The notes: generated from the letters alone by a model not told the origin. Counted from the stretch's first letter, positions 23,401 to 35,424 are shown. The stretch: DNA of 64,000 nt from Gnetum montanum (GCA_015680685.1 MNCI01015718.1:78721-142720), one strand, 5' to 3'. Translations and numbers: made by a program.

Positions 23401-25689
23401 ATAGTGAGAGAATCAAGCCATTAAAAGGAAGTTATAGAGTGGCTTGGTGCTAACATGGGCCACTCTAAAATTTTTATGGATAGCTTTATGAACCTTGATG
23501 CAAAGAAATCATATCCTTTGTCTAGATCTCATGTGTTCCTAAAACTGCTATCACAAAAGAAGGTAATTGGCCTAAAATAGGAGTGGACATTTAAGAAGGT
23601 CTTGATGGAGGGCATCAAATTTTATTGGGCTACTGCTTTGGCTATTAGGCTTCAAGAGGAGATCCTTAGACTCTGTATTAACATCCCTATGATAATCCAT
23701 ATGTAGTTTGAATTTTTTGCAGGTTATTTGAAGAGGTTTATAGAGTTTCTTGTGGTGTATAGAAATGGGTGATGGATTTCCAAGACCCAAGCCAACTTTC
23801 TAGGCCTTGGATAAAGCACATCTATCCAACAATGTAGGCCCACAACCCACTAGAGAGGATGGATGAACATTACCCATAACCACTAAGAATATTGATGTTA
23901 GGTAGTCTGAGTCTCTCAAAAATACTGATGATGATGAGCCCCTCTCATTTCCTACTAGTGTCCAGGATGCTAGATGATGGTGCATGGAGGTTGAACAGGT
24001 AGCTAAAGAGAAACTCAATAGGCCTATGTAGGAGGAACCCCTAGCATTAGATCAACCTATCCCAAAGAAGATTAAGTTTAATCTTAAGCCATCATAGCAA
24101 GTAGTTGCAAGTATTCTTTTCTTAATTTTAGCTATTTCAGGTTTTAAAAGTTTGTGACTAGTTTCTGGTTTCATTTGTTAACTAGTTTTCTATGTGATAT
24201 GCTTGTAGATAAGTGTTAGATTATAGTAGCCCAAGCTATTACAAAGGCAAAACAAATGCATGTTGAATAAGCACTCCTAAAGAAACCTATGGTTTAAGGA
24301 CTTGCTGATGTTGGTGTAGATGATCCAGATGCCTTATTTGGTGAGGTGGTACTAGGTACCTCTCCCATCATCATGCCAGAGGAGAAAGAGAAGAAGGATC
24401 CAAGTATGCATATGCCTTAATATTTTCGTTAGTTATCTTTGGTCGTCATCCTAACCTATCAATGATTGTTATGCTTATAGTAGTTCTTGAGCAACTAGCA
24501 TAAGCCCTAATCCCTAAGTTTCATGAAAAACCATGGGTAGAGACTCTAGAGAAAGTGGAGTTCCTACGTGGGATGGCTAAGGACAATTACATCAGGTTTC
24601 ACTTGAGATAGGTATGGATTTTGTTTTATGTGCTTTGGTCATAGGCTTTGTTTGTATTATGGCTATTTAAGGTTGTGTTTTATGGTTGTTTTTTGTGTTT
24701 TTGTAGTACCATCCATGGATTGGGATCCTAATAGAGACATGGAGGTAGACTCCTTACCTAGACTGCCCTCTAATGTGTCTAGTGTACCTGTGAAGTTGTA
24801 TGACACTATCCTTGATTTAGCAATGTCATGTGCAAAAGATTCATGAGAGCTAAAGAGGTCCAATGAATCCCTATGGGAGGAAGTTATGACCTTGAGGGAA
24901 AAGACTCAAAGGTATGAGGATATGATTAGGGATCTCTAAGATCATAAATCCTTCATAGAAGCCCAAGTGGTTAACTCAAGGAAGTTTTGGACTAAGGAGA
25001 TCACATGGGCTTACTACTAGCATGTTGTTTAGGACAAAGTAGTAGTCCTACAAGAGATGGTAGAGAAATGTATGTAGATGGACCTTATCTTCCAAAAGGT
25101 TGAGGATTGTAAGGATCACTCTATTTGGGTCTTGGAGTGGGGTAAGACACAAAAGATCCATAAGTATTAGTATAAAGTCAACTGTGAAACCTATCTAAAG
25201 GGGCTTTAGGGAAAGTTGATTGAATGACACAAAAGATAGAGCTATTCATTTAGGGGATCTAGATAGAGAGTGCTTATTGACTTTTCGAAAGTACTCTCAA
25301 GGTGAAGTAATTTCATACTCTACAAATCACCACAGTTACAAGTGAGACGTCTACAACTGCTACTAATCATGAGCCTCTTACTTGGACTTCTATAGATAGA
25401 TCTGTCATTCTTTCTAGAGTTGATCTTGGTGAAGTTGACTGGGTCAACATGATAGAGGACTAGATCCTCCATCATTTGAAGGCCCTCTCCATATACCCCT
25501 AGAAGTAATGGAGCCATAATCTCCATAGGTTTGATATATTCTATGCTTTATTCTTTGTTTTAACATATGATTTTAGCTATGGATTACTAACTGGCCATAT
25601 GTTATATATTTTAGGCCCTAAGAGACATTGGTAGCCCTAGCAACGAGGGTGGGAATGACCCACCACTTCCTCCTATGAATGCCACTTAG
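20480..25689 (+). pseudogene. Antisense multi-exon gene of Tat-A, product unknown
   Basis: Exon 1 starts at ATG 20480 (MAPKQQGGKSKN) and ends AAG|GTAGGC at 20607. Further exons, with GT-AG borders, are 22190-22621, 22705-22942, 23054 to about 24100, about 24209-24403, 24481-24611, 24707 to about 25528 and 25615-25689 (TAG). Introns are 77-111 bp apart from a 1.6-kb intron 1. The protein aligns with that on the minus strand at 55385-60296: ARVIVETMLPW / ARDIVETMLPG, FFAGYLKRFIEFLVVY / FFAGYLRRFTKFLVVY, MDWDPNRDMEVDSLPRLPSN / IQWDPSEVAHIDAFPELPRN. A charged, probably coiled-coil part follows WDP and the C-terminus is rich in Ser, Gly, Asn and Pro. No known domain is recognised. It has many stops and frameshifts. 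Intron 4 borders and the exon 7 end are approximate. Confidence 0.75.
20608..22189 (+). other. Intron 1 of the Tat-A antisense gene
   Basis: It begins AAG|GTAGGC and ends CATGTAG|GG. It is T-rich, with repeated 'tttatgcataatttagat' words (about 21530-21700) and three related blocks 'agataaacaccttagagctttt...ggctaatttcacctt' (about 21770-22110). It shows no coding content. Confidence 0.6.
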
Positions 25690-25989
25690 TAGCCTCCTTC
25701 ACTTTAGCTTGTTGGCTATTTATTTTTTGTTTTTATGTTGATGGCTATTGTTAGCCAAAACTATGTTATAAATGGTTATTATTTGGAATCATTACTACAC
25801 ATTATGGTTATGACTATATGTTATGAACATTTTAATTAAAATTTGAATATTTGGTTTTATATTTTTTGGCTATATGCATCTATGTTGTAAACTTTGAAAA
25901 TGGCTATGTTGACATTTTTGGTTATAAAATCAAATGACTAATTAATGTGATAATAGGCTAAGCAATGAGAGATATGGTAATAAAATGGA
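25690..25989. other. AT-rich 3' flank of the antisense gene
   Basis: No gene seen. This stretch separates the stop codon of the antisense gene from the boundary repeat cluster and may hold its 3' untranslated part. Confidence 0.4.
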
Positions 25990-26205
25990 TGTTTGCTAGT
26001 TTTAGGCCATTGTGGACACAAGTTATATAGTTTTGCCAATTTAATGCCATGGCAAGTGATATCGCTAGTTTAGAGTCTTAGTGAACTGTAGTGCTAGTTT
26101 AATGTCTTAGTTGATAAGAATGCTAGTTTAAGGTCATAGCAAATCAGAATCCCAATTTAAGGTCATAGTGAATCATAATGCTAGTTTAAGATCATAGCAG
26201 ATAGT
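25990..26205 (-). repeat. CTAGTTTAAG repeat cluster, after protease
   Basis: Six to seven copies of a ~30-bp unit (TGCTAGTTTAAGGTCATAG) in tandem. This is the richest of the three clusters in Tat-A and lies between the antisense gene's 3' end and protease. Confidence 0.8.
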
Positions 26206-26399
26206 GTTTAAAAGAGATGCTTTTTTAATGTTTAAAACATAAGTAAAAATAAAGAAAGGTTGTAGTAGATAAGTAATAATGTAAATAAATTTAGCCTACA
26301 TCAATAATATAATAAAGATATAATAAATTGCAAAAGAAAAAATAAGGCTATTTGGCTATCGTTGCATCTGGTCATACAAGCATGGGAAGGTTAAGGTAA

Positions 26400-27130
26400 A
26401 CTTCACTTGTGTAGATTCTTCCTAATCTTTACAAGATTAGGGAGTGAGTAAGGCCTACTCTACACAAGGTTGTACTTACCATCCCCTTCACTTACAATGC
26501 TCAAAAGGAGTTCATTCCATAATGTATCCCATTGCCTATCATTGTCATAATTGGTTATCTTGGGTTTTTGCTCTTCATGGCTAGGAGCTTCTTCTTGAAG
26601 CTCCACTTCGAGCCCCTATTCTATGTCTATGTTGTTGACAACTAGGGGAGCCGTGTTGCCACCATGAATGATAATTTCACCTCCCTCGTAAGGAAGGTGA
26701 ATTTCTTGATAGATGGGCAAGGACATAGCTTGTAACTAAGACAACCAAGGTCTTCTAAGGATTAGGTTGAATCCTGGTGTTTCTTCAACCACCAGGAAGT
26801 TTATAGTTGTAGGGAATTATTCTCCAACTACAAAATCCAAGGAGATAGACCACTTAATAGCAACTCTTGATGCATTGAAGGACTTAAGGGCTATGGTGCT
26901 TGTAGGTTGTACTTGCTCAGTTAAGAATTCAATAATTGTGCATGGGATGATGTTGATTGTAGTGCCATCATCAACATGCACTTGATGTATTTTAAATTTT
27001 CCTATGTGTATGGTTATGTATAAAATGCTTTTTGTCAGTTCACCTTTCTGAGGATTAGCCTTAATTTTGATATTATGGAATATTAAGTGTGTTGACTTCT
27101 CATCCCTTGGTGAGGGAGGAATCATCACTA
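26400..27130 (-). pseudogene. Tat-A protease
   Basis: An open frame of 103 codons from 27128 reads IGKFKIHQVHVDDGTTINII (family: vDgGSavNvi), followed by FNLILRRPWLSQLQAMSL (family: LLGRPW) and LPYEGGEIIIHG. It aligns with Tat-B 53891-54440 (MILG.PWLAQLRAVSL, LPYEGNEIIIHG). The catalytic triplet is changed. Confidence 0.7.
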
Positions 27131-29975
27131 CATGGATTCCTTCCTCATTAGTAGGAATATCCTAACTAATAGGTATGAAGATCATCATTTTGACCAACAC
27201 CTCAAAATGTGTGACAGAAGTCATGATCAAGTCATATAAGCTTAAGGTTGTGTTTTTTTGTTTGAGGGGCTACCTAACTTGGTCCATTACACTAACAAAG
27301 CTTTTGTTGTTGATTGTGGGCTTGTTACCTTGGTTGTGCTTTACTTTCTCCATGCATCTCAAAAATGTGAACTTTAACTTTAGGTTGTGGCTATTGTGGT
27401 TCTTGCTTGTTATCTTGGTTGTGAGCTTTAGTGTCCTTTTGTGGCTTGTTGGTCAAAGGACATGGGATAGAGGAGGTCATAGGTATTGCTGAAATGGGAG
27501 TAGACTTTGATGGACCCACTTTCTTTCATGCCTCCATATTCTTATCTCCCTTGTTTTCAGTCCTTTGCTTATGCTTCTTACTTTGGTGAACTGTAGTTTT
27601 TTGGTTGGTAACTATTGGTTGTAAGGAAGAGGTGGTAGCATTGGCCACCACAAGGGGTTGTCGTGTAGTTGTTTGGGCTATGGCTATTTGGGTTGTACTA
27701 GGTTGGGAGACCTTGATGACAAAAGGTTCCCTCAGAGGCATTCGTGATGGTACTCTTACAATGAAGGAAGGTCTTGAGCTGGGAAGCCAAAGAAGCTCTT
27801 TCATTATTGAGGGATACTTGAATTACGAATGGTTCTCTAGAAGCTCTCTGATTTTAATTGATGTTGAATGCTAAAATAACATAGGGGATATCATTAGCAT
27901 TCAATAGGTCTTTGTAGACCTACATCATCTGGTTTTGTGGCCTAACTTGGTTAGAAGCATCTAAGACTAGTTTACCCCTATCTATCATCCTTTGCAGGTC
28001 ATCCTTTAGTGCATGGTAGAAGTTTGTATCATAACCAGGAAATTGATGATAATGATAGTAGTATTCAAGCTTAAAGTATTTCAGCAATTGGGGATCATCC
28101 TTTATTGCCCAAGTGGGATCTTTGGCTATTTTTCATAGTTGCTCATGTTTCTTTCGAGTGGATTCAATCATTTGTTTATGTTGCATGCATCTACTTCTTA
28201 ATAATTGGTCTAGTAACTTAGATGGTTTTAATGGAAATGTAGTGCATTTATACCTATCCTTCCTTTTGAAGTTATATCTACTTGTTGTTGAAATAGTGGT
28301 CCTAGAAGTTGATGGTTGATAATTCCGATCATTGGTAGGGGCATTGGGTAAGCTAACCTTTGGCCCTTGGTTCTTGGTCTTGGTTAAATTGTTATAGTTG
28401 CTATAGTAGTGTTGTTTTATTTACTCTTTTCCTTGTTTATTTGGGTGTGTTGGTTTTTATATGATATATAGGCTAGATCATGGTTGGCCTTTGTGACATC
28501 CTCTATATTTTTGGTTTATAAGAATGCTTGGCTTAGAGACCATGGACAAAGGTAGTAGAATTTGGACTTGATGAAGTCATTAATTACTCCCTTGAATATG
28601 GCTAACAAGTGAACTTTGGCTATAGGCCATAGTATTTCATTCAAAAATCTGTTCCATTGTTGAATGAATTTTTGTAAAGGTTCTAAGAGCCCTTACTTGA
28701 CCTTCATAAGTTAGTCAAGTTTTGTGTCAGGCTTCAAGTTATACTTGAAGTAGTTAACAAATTGCACTACTAAGTCTTCCAGAGAGGATATAGACCCCCT
28801 AGTTAATGCACGATACCAATCAAGTGCTTTTCTAGTTAAAGATAGGGAAAATCTTCATGATGATATGAGGTCATGACTACAAGAGTAAACATTTTGATTG
28901 AAAGGTAAGAAGGTGAGCATTAGGGTTACCTTCTCCATTATATTTGCTAAATTGTGGGATGGGGATGCCAAGAGGAAGTATCAAGGATGGGACTATAAGA
29001 CTTATGGAATCATCCTAGTAGAAGTTCAAAATCTTGAAATTTTGTGTTGTAGAGGCTTTAAGCCTCTTCAACTTCTCTATTAGGTCTTGGATCATTTAGA
29101 AGGTTTGATCTAAACCTTGCGGTGGCACCATAGCTTGCGAGGTTTGTACATAAGGTTATGGCATTTGTTATGAGGCTTGTGGCCTCATTATGAGTTGCAT
29201 GATAGAAGAAAAAGGTTGTGCTATGGTTATGGCTTATGATCTAAATAAAAAAAAAGATGTTTGTGCTGGTACTTGAGGAAAAAACAAGACAAATGTGATG
29301 TGTGATCCTTTTGTTGCTAGGGGTCTCATGGTGGATCCCATGTGAGTAGTTAACAAATTTTCAGTGATAAAAGCCACCATTGATGGCTTGGTATATTAAG
29401 GCTATGTTGCAAATGGCATGGATGCATTATAGTTTATTGTTTGTGGCATTAACTAAGTGTGATGTGTAACTACAACCAACATGGAATTTGCCATAGTAGG
29501 ATGCAAAAGAGTGAAGGATGATGGCACCATGCCCATGGAGAAAACAAAGGCATTAGGAGAAGGTTTTATGATGTTGGGGGATGTTTGTTGGAACAGCCCT
29601 CCAAATATGTTTTTAGGCTTATATTCTACCTTAAATTCATCCTTCTCTTCCTATTATTCCCTAGAGGTAGACTGGTCATCTTTCTTTTCTATGATAATCA
29701 ATTGGGCTAAGATGCTAGAATAGACATCCTTAAGGAAAATTTCTTCATACGGGGAAGGAATGTACTCATTTCCACTGCTATGTATGAGCTCAAACTCCCT
29801 TTTGACCTTAACTTCAATTCGTGGAATTAACATGCTTGCCTATATTTTGGCACAAATGAAGTTATAGTGATCTTCATGAATGACTACAAAATCAGGACTC
29901 TCCTCTAACTCTCAAAAATCACCTACACTCAATGACTACAGGGTCTTTGGAATCATACATTCTCATAACTTATTG
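27130..29975 (-). pseudogene. Tat-A gag
   Basis: The N-terminal part (about 29880-29700) reads YNFICAKI...REFELIHSSGNEYIPS, matching Tat-B YNFICLKI...CELIYKGGYEFTPS. The capsid core (about 28870-28480) reads SLTRKALDWYRALTRGSISS, FKYNLKPDTKLD and LEPLQKFIQQWN, then SQAFL.TKNIEDV. These align with Tat-B 52270-52620 and fit the Retrotrans_gag domain. A Gln/Thr-rich linker and a poorly kept zinc-knuckle region lead to protease. Stops are frequent. Confidence 0.8.
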
Positions 29976-30119
29976 GTTATGATCTTTACCAGTGAAGGTG
30001 AAGGGCAATTTGATGGATTTTTGAAAATGCATGGTTATAGTGCTAAGACTTACTTAGGAATAGGCTATAAATATTAAGATAGAAGTAAATTCTAGTGAAT
30101 TAAATTCAAAAATTCTTAG

Positions 30120-31237
30120 AGGAAATGGAAATGGTAAAAAATTATATACTTACTATAATTAGTAAGTGGGAGATATGGGGGGTTTACCCCTTTACTAGAA
30201 ATAGAATATTGGCAACATTAGCTTCAAACCTCACCCAAGTTAGCTTCCCAAGTGCCTCTACACTGAGTATGGCAAAGGGGAAAATAAGGAGGATGAGATA
30301 ATGGAAATCTAACACCTTCTTATTTCAATGTTGGAGAAAGGGAGGAATGTTTGAAGACCAAAAATGAAAACTTGATAGTTTCCAAAGATGATTTTGGTAG
30401 GCTACCAACTTTCATAAGAAAAGAGGGAAAAGTAGACTTGGTACCAACATTAGTGTAGTGGCAAAGATTGTGTAAACAAAAATTAAAGGTTTATTAAGTC
30501 TTCCACATTGGCTTTGCTCTAGGAATTTACAACAAATGTTGCAAAATTCCAGCACCCAAACCACATGCAGCTTCCATGCTAAGGTTTCTGTCATAGGATT
30601 TGGGGGGGGGGGGGGTTGGGGGGGTTTTGTGGGTGGTGTAGGGTGGTAAAAGTAGTGTTGGATTCCTTAGGAGTTTTGACTAGAAAATGGCTTTCAACTT
30701 GCAAAAAAGTATATTTTGTTATAAAATTGGTTTCAAACTTCACTAGTGCTAGCCTCTCAACTACTTCCATGCTAGGCATGGCAAAGGACAGAAAGAAGGG
30801 GAGGGGGTGAGATGATGGGAATCTCACACCTCCTACCTCAACATTGATGGGGGAAAATGTTAAAAACAAAAGTGGAAAGTTAGTATTTTTTCAATAATTT
30901 TTTTTAGCTAGTTGCTAATTTTTTTAGCTCAAAAACGTGGAGGGAAAGCCAACCCATGGATGAGTTCAACCACCCACTTTAGAAACTAGAGAAAATTATT
31001 TTGATAGTAAAAACAATAGGGGTAAAGAGCTATCAACACTAGCTTTGGGCTATAAAATTCCTAGTAAATGTTGTTAAAAGCCAAAATCCAACCACCTACA
31101 ACTTCCATGTTGTAGTTTTGGTCACACAAGGAGAAAAGGCTAGCGTTGGTTCCTCAAAGTTTTTGGCTACAAAAAATCAAGGCAAAGCTTTTAAATGGTA
31201 ACAAAAATAATAGATTTGGTTATAGTCTTTAGGAAAA
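30120..31237 (-). repeat. Tat-A 5' leader with a ~540-bp tandem duplication
   Basis: Blocks 'atggcaaaggggaaaa..ggatgagataatggaaatctaacacctt' (about 30268) and 'atggcaaaggacagaaag..gtgagatgatgggaatctcacacctcc' (about 30777) are copies, as are 'cagcttccatgctaaggttt' (30569) and 'caacttccatgttgtagttt' (31108). The copies are about 510-540 bp apart. No gene was found between primer site and gag. Confidence 0.65.
30602..30625. repeat. Poly-G tract
   Basis: Runs of 14 and 7 G separated by TT, on the plus strand (C-runs in the element's sense RNA). Confidence 0.9.
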
Positions 31238-31257
31238 GGCCATCCTTCTAATGCCAA
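31238..31257 (-). other. Primer binding site of Tat-A
   Basis: The minus strand reads TTGGCATTAGAAGGATGGCC just inside the 5' LTR. Tat-B has TTGGCGCTAGAAGGAGGGCC at the same place. The tRNA was not identified. Confidence 0.65.
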
Positions 31258-32776
31258 GAAAAACTATTATGATCAAAAACCTCAATTGTTGGAATGAAAA
31301 CCAAGGATCCTTAGTGCAAGCAATTCTCCAACCTTGAATCCCTAGGGCCTCCATGATAAAAATGGGATTTGAGGCACCCTGGCCCATTCGATAGATCAAC
31401 TAGGGACTTATGAGATGCAAAGCGTGGGACTATAAATAAACTAAATAATGCATGAAAAATGAAATTTAATTTTGAACAAAAAACTTAAAACTTAAAATTT
31501 TATTAAGAAACAATAAAAAATAAGTTAAAGAAATGTATACAAATGATGCTTGGATGAGAAAAAAATGGGGTTCACTTGTGCAAGAGTTCAAAGCTCATTA
31601 AAGCTAATGTGATGTGCTACACAATCCAAGTGCTAAGCCACTCTTGATGTTATTAAACCTTTCTTCATTATTGCAACCTTGGATTTTCCAATTGGATCAT
31701 TATTGGAGGTCAAAAAAGTGGGAAATTTGGATGCCAATTTGCTTCACACTGGGTTTTGAATCCCAGAAGTGTAGTCTTAACATAAAAAATCCACCAAATC
31801 TCAAGGCCACACTACTTGCATGCTAGGGTTCAAGAGAATGCAAGTATGGGAACTTTCAAGAGCTCTTGAGTGCTTGAAAATGTCCTAAGTGTGGAATTGT
31901 GTGTATGCAAATTACTTGAGAGTGTTGCCTTTACTTGGAACAACTCGTAATTGTTGAATCGCATCAAAAATGTTGAACTTTGTCAAAAATTACTAGAACC
32001 TCTAAATAATGTTTGAGGTTGGCTTTTATAGGGTCTTTGGGCCATGAATGGGGCTGCAAATTGGCTATGAAATGGCTTGAAATTTGCTACAAATTTAGTT
32101 GATATGGGTGCCCAAATTTGGAGGGTTACTATACATAGTAAGTGCTTTCTCTCATGGATGTTTTGTTTACTATAAATGGTACTAGGGTACACAATTCATG
32201 TTGGAGATGAATCTTCCATGTTGAGCTCTCCACCATGCTTGTTGAAGTGGGTGGTTATCATTGAAGTGCATGAATTGATGAATTTTTCCTCTTATGGCTT
32301 CCATGCTAGGGGGAAAACTTTCCAAGCTAGGGAGAAACTTTCTAGGCTAAGGGGGAAAGTTTCCAAGTTGTGCATTTAGTATCCACATTGAAGGGGGTTG
32401 GGGGGAGTTTCCAAACCTTCCACCATTCCATGTTGGGGGTATGTGAGGTCTACCTCCCTGAAAGTGTTTCCAACATAGAAAAGTGCATATCCCCTATAAA
32501 ACCCATCAAATTGTCCTTTTTAGCATTCCAAAAGGCATTTTGACCCCCCCACTTCCCAAAGCCCAAATATAGATACTAGGTGACTTTTTTCACTTCAAGA
32601 ATGAGGCTTTGACCACTTGTAAGGAATTTTTAGCCCCAAAAGTATAAATTATGTGAAATTACCCATTTTGGATTACAATTTTCACATTTACAATGAAATT
32701 TTACCTTGGGTTTCATGGGGTGAAAGCTACATGATGAAGATTGGTTATAACATGCAAAATTTTGTGGTGTTTCACA
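31258..32776 (-). repeat. 5' LTR of Tat-A
   Basis: Partner of 11070-12643, with the same order of blocks. The TG end is either 31270 or 31287, and the CA end is 32775-32776 or two bases lower. The minus-strand TATAAAAG box is at 32023-32030. The plus-strand open frame 32653-33054 crosses its end and is a chance frame. Confidence 0.8.
32023..32030 (-). promoter_or_regulatory. TATA box of the Tat-A 5' LTR
   Basis: The minus strand reads CCTATAAAAGCC, the likely start of the genomic RNA about 30 bp lower. Confidence 0.65.
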
Positions 32777-35302
32777 TGAAAATATACATGTTTTGGTTTG
32801 ATGATGATGGAAGCTTATTGTTAGTGGATGGATTTGTTCTAGGAGAAGTTTATCTTGATGAAGTTTTGACTCTACTAGCCTTTTCTATACTTGTCCTAAA
32901 GAAAGGACATTTCTTTTTTTGGCCCTTAGTGTTGCTGGTAAGATCATCCACTTGTATATTCACTACCCTTGTAGCTCTCCTCTACTATGATTGTGAGGAA
33001 AAGTTCTCTTACATAGTAGGTGGTAGCACTAGTAGTAAAGGATTTGGATTGTGATTTGAAAAATTAGCTACTTGTGGATGCACGTATGAGTTTGAGTTGA
33101 TCCTTGGTGGCATGGGTCAGTGATATTCTAATGAACAATACTGTGGAGTCTAAATAGTTGTGTTTGCTTCTAAGAGTGGATGCTATATGTAATATCCATA
33201 ATGGTCTAGTTGCATGTATGAATATTTGTGTCTTAGTAGTGGCATTACCCATGTTTATGATTACTGCCATTATTGTTGATATCACTCCTATGGTTGAGGG
33301 TGGGATCCACTTAGATAATATATTAGGTATAATGTTTGCCTAATATTACCTTGAGGATAAGGTAGTCTTTTGAGCATATGCTTTTTGAAAAATCTTGGAT
33401 TGAGTGCATATATCCTAGATTCTTACAAGTGGGCCATAATAAGACAACATCCCTTAGGAAGTTCACACTAGCTTATAGTGCATCCTTCCTCTTTGTTTGA
33501 ACTAGAGTTAGTGTATCCCTAAATGGTAGAAATTTTTGCTTTTTTCTTGTAACTATCTCATCCATGATCTCTTTTCTTCTTCTTCTCCTTATCCCTGTTA
33601 AGTGATTGTTCAGTCTTTTCTTCCACAATCCTTAGGGCTGTACTAAACTTTCCATCCATTGAATCCCATACTTTCTCTACCTTAGCCACTATATCATTAA
33701 TTGATTTTTGAATATCTAGAGTCTTTTGCTAAATGGCCTAATCCAAGGTTTTTTCCTCTTATATATTATAGAATCATGCATCTCTCTTTCTAATTGATGG
33801 ATCTCTATTGCACTATTCAGCTAGTTCCCTTTTTCTTAGCTTATCTTCTTCCACTTGATTGGTTAGCCTTTGGATGCAACGGATGATCATTTTTGATAAT
33901 CTACCTTGGTCATAAACCCCAAGAGTCTCTTTCGTTTTACTTTGTAGTTCATCTACATGTGCCTAAGTTGTTCCCTTAGTGAAAATCTATGGCCTAAGCA
34001 TCTATGCAATAGTGAATAGTATTTATCCATTGCTACATCAAGACTTTCATGAGTTCCTTCTTTCCATCCTTGGATTTATTTTTGTAAGTTAGACACTCAT
34101 GAATAAGTCTAATATTTATTGTTGAAGAGTTTAAGCATGGTACTCTAGTGTCTAATTAATTTAGGTTCTAGTAAATTGTACTAGCTCTCTACCTCCTTCA
34201 CAAGTGTTCTAGGAAATAGCTTCACCTTTTACCAATCACTTTCAATTTTTTGTAGGGCACAAGCATCATGGAAAGCTTGAAGGTGATGTTGTGGATTAGC
34301 ATTGTAGCCACCTTCAAATCTTGGCATAATATTTATGTCTAGCCATTTAATTCAGCTATTACTCAAGTGCTTGGTTGGCATGTGAGTAGCTTCTTGGATG
34401 TTTATCATGCTTTAGGTTGCCATAAGAGGTTCATCATTGTGGTTTTGTATGCTCTATTATAGTGGTAACCCCTTCTATGCTCATACCTTTTTTTATCCTC
34501 TCTTTAATCCCTTCGTCACCTTCATTCATATTCTTCATCTTTTATATTAGAGTGTCTTCAATATTAGTCATGATGGTCATGAGTCTCAGTACTTGTGCCA
34601 TCTTCTGTTAGAGTCCATTGATGATCATGATGATGTAGATGAGGTAGCAGGAGAATGATGCTAGCTTGTTCTCCTTTCCTGACTCTTATACGCTTCTTTG
34701 TAGGATTTGGCAAGAACCCTTAGCCTTGAGTTCTACTTATACCTTGTATTAATAGCCTTATCCTTATATGTCTCTACTAGAGTGGAATGAAGTTGGGCTT
34801 TGACAAGTGTCTCAAGTCTAATGATAGGTGTTTTTGAAGACTCCTCATGGTTTTGGTGGAGTTTCTTTAAAATGAATGCATTAGCATCAAGTTCTTCCAA
34901 GACAACAAAAGTGTTGACTTACTTTCCTTTGTTGTGTATATGTTTGATCTCCATGGAAGCATCTCTTCTCATCTACTTATTTATGGATTCATAGGGTCTT
35001 GTCATGTGTTGAGTCACATGATACCCTTCCTGGATCTAGTCCAAATGCATTCCCCTTAAGGTAGTTTGGAGCATGTTAAGTGCTACATGTTTTGGAGGCA
35101 AGACTATGTTTCCTTGCATGTTCCTCCATCTCATTTGATTATCCTGATGGAAGATGAAAGTCAAGTCTAGATGATAAGGATTAGTGTGAGCATAAGTGAT
35201 TCTTATTTGCATTAGCATCCCCCATTCATCTTTATCAATGATTCTATCATTTTTTCTTATTGTCTCCTTAGTAGGTGATAGTTGTTATTTATTTGAAGCC
35301 AT
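32777..35302 (-). pseudogene. gag of the outer element
   Basis: It starts at ATG 35302 (MASNK), about 100 bp inside the primer site. The N-terminal part is open for 60 codons (35218-35036; RITYAHTNPYHLDLTFIFHQ). The capsid part near 34340-34190 reads MPRFEGGYNANPQHHLQAFH, DACAL and LFPRTLVKEVES.YNLLEP, the Retrotrans_gag pattern, followed by a region like ESLDVAMDKYYSLLHR. Its sequence differs from Tat-A and Tat-B gag, so it is a separate family. Reading stops at the Tat-A LTR; protease resumes at 11069. Confidence 0.65.
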
Positions 35303-35405
35303 ATTATATGTTTTAAGTATGCTTTTTTTATGGTTGTAAGGTTTGACTTTTTGTTTCAGATACAACAAACTTTGAGAAATCAATTACTAAGCATACATTG
35401 ACTTG

Positions 35406-35424
35406 TCCCTGACAACAACACCAA
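35406..35424 (-). other. Primer binding site of the outer element (tRNA-Asp type)
   Basis: The minus strand reads TTGGTGTTGTTGTCAGGGA directly next to the LTR. The Tat/Athila site complementary to tRNA-Asp is TTGGCGCCGTTGCCGGGGA. All five differences are C->T or G->A, as in decay of a methylated site. Confidence 0.8.

Larger units (their letters stand above)
11070..32776 (-). mobile_element. Tat-A: Ty3/gypsy Tat-lineage retrotransposon with an antisense gene
   Basis: LTRs at about 11070-12643 and 31258-32776 are alike along their length and share a TATA box. A primer site (31238-31257) adjoins the 5' LTR and a purine tract (12644-12654) the 3' LTR. Sense order on minus is leader, gag (29975-27130), PR (27130-26400), an intron-like interval holding an antisense gene (25689-20480) and a 180-bp repeat array, RT (16361-15190), gypsy RNase H, second RNase H, integrase (13990-13250). 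The RT-RH-RH-INT order is the mark of the Tat lineage. It sits between gag and PR of the outer element. Exact ends and a target duplication could not be fixed by eye. Confidence 0.8.

Noticed and set aside
20480-25689. Host gene captured once in one element
   Set aside because: The same spliced gene is at the same internal position in a second element with different LTRs, so it belongs to the element lineage; a more ancient capture remains possible.
32653-33054. 133-codon plus-strand open frame
   Set aside because: It crosses the end of the Tat-A LTR into the outer element's gag on the other strand and shows no domain, so it is a chance frame.
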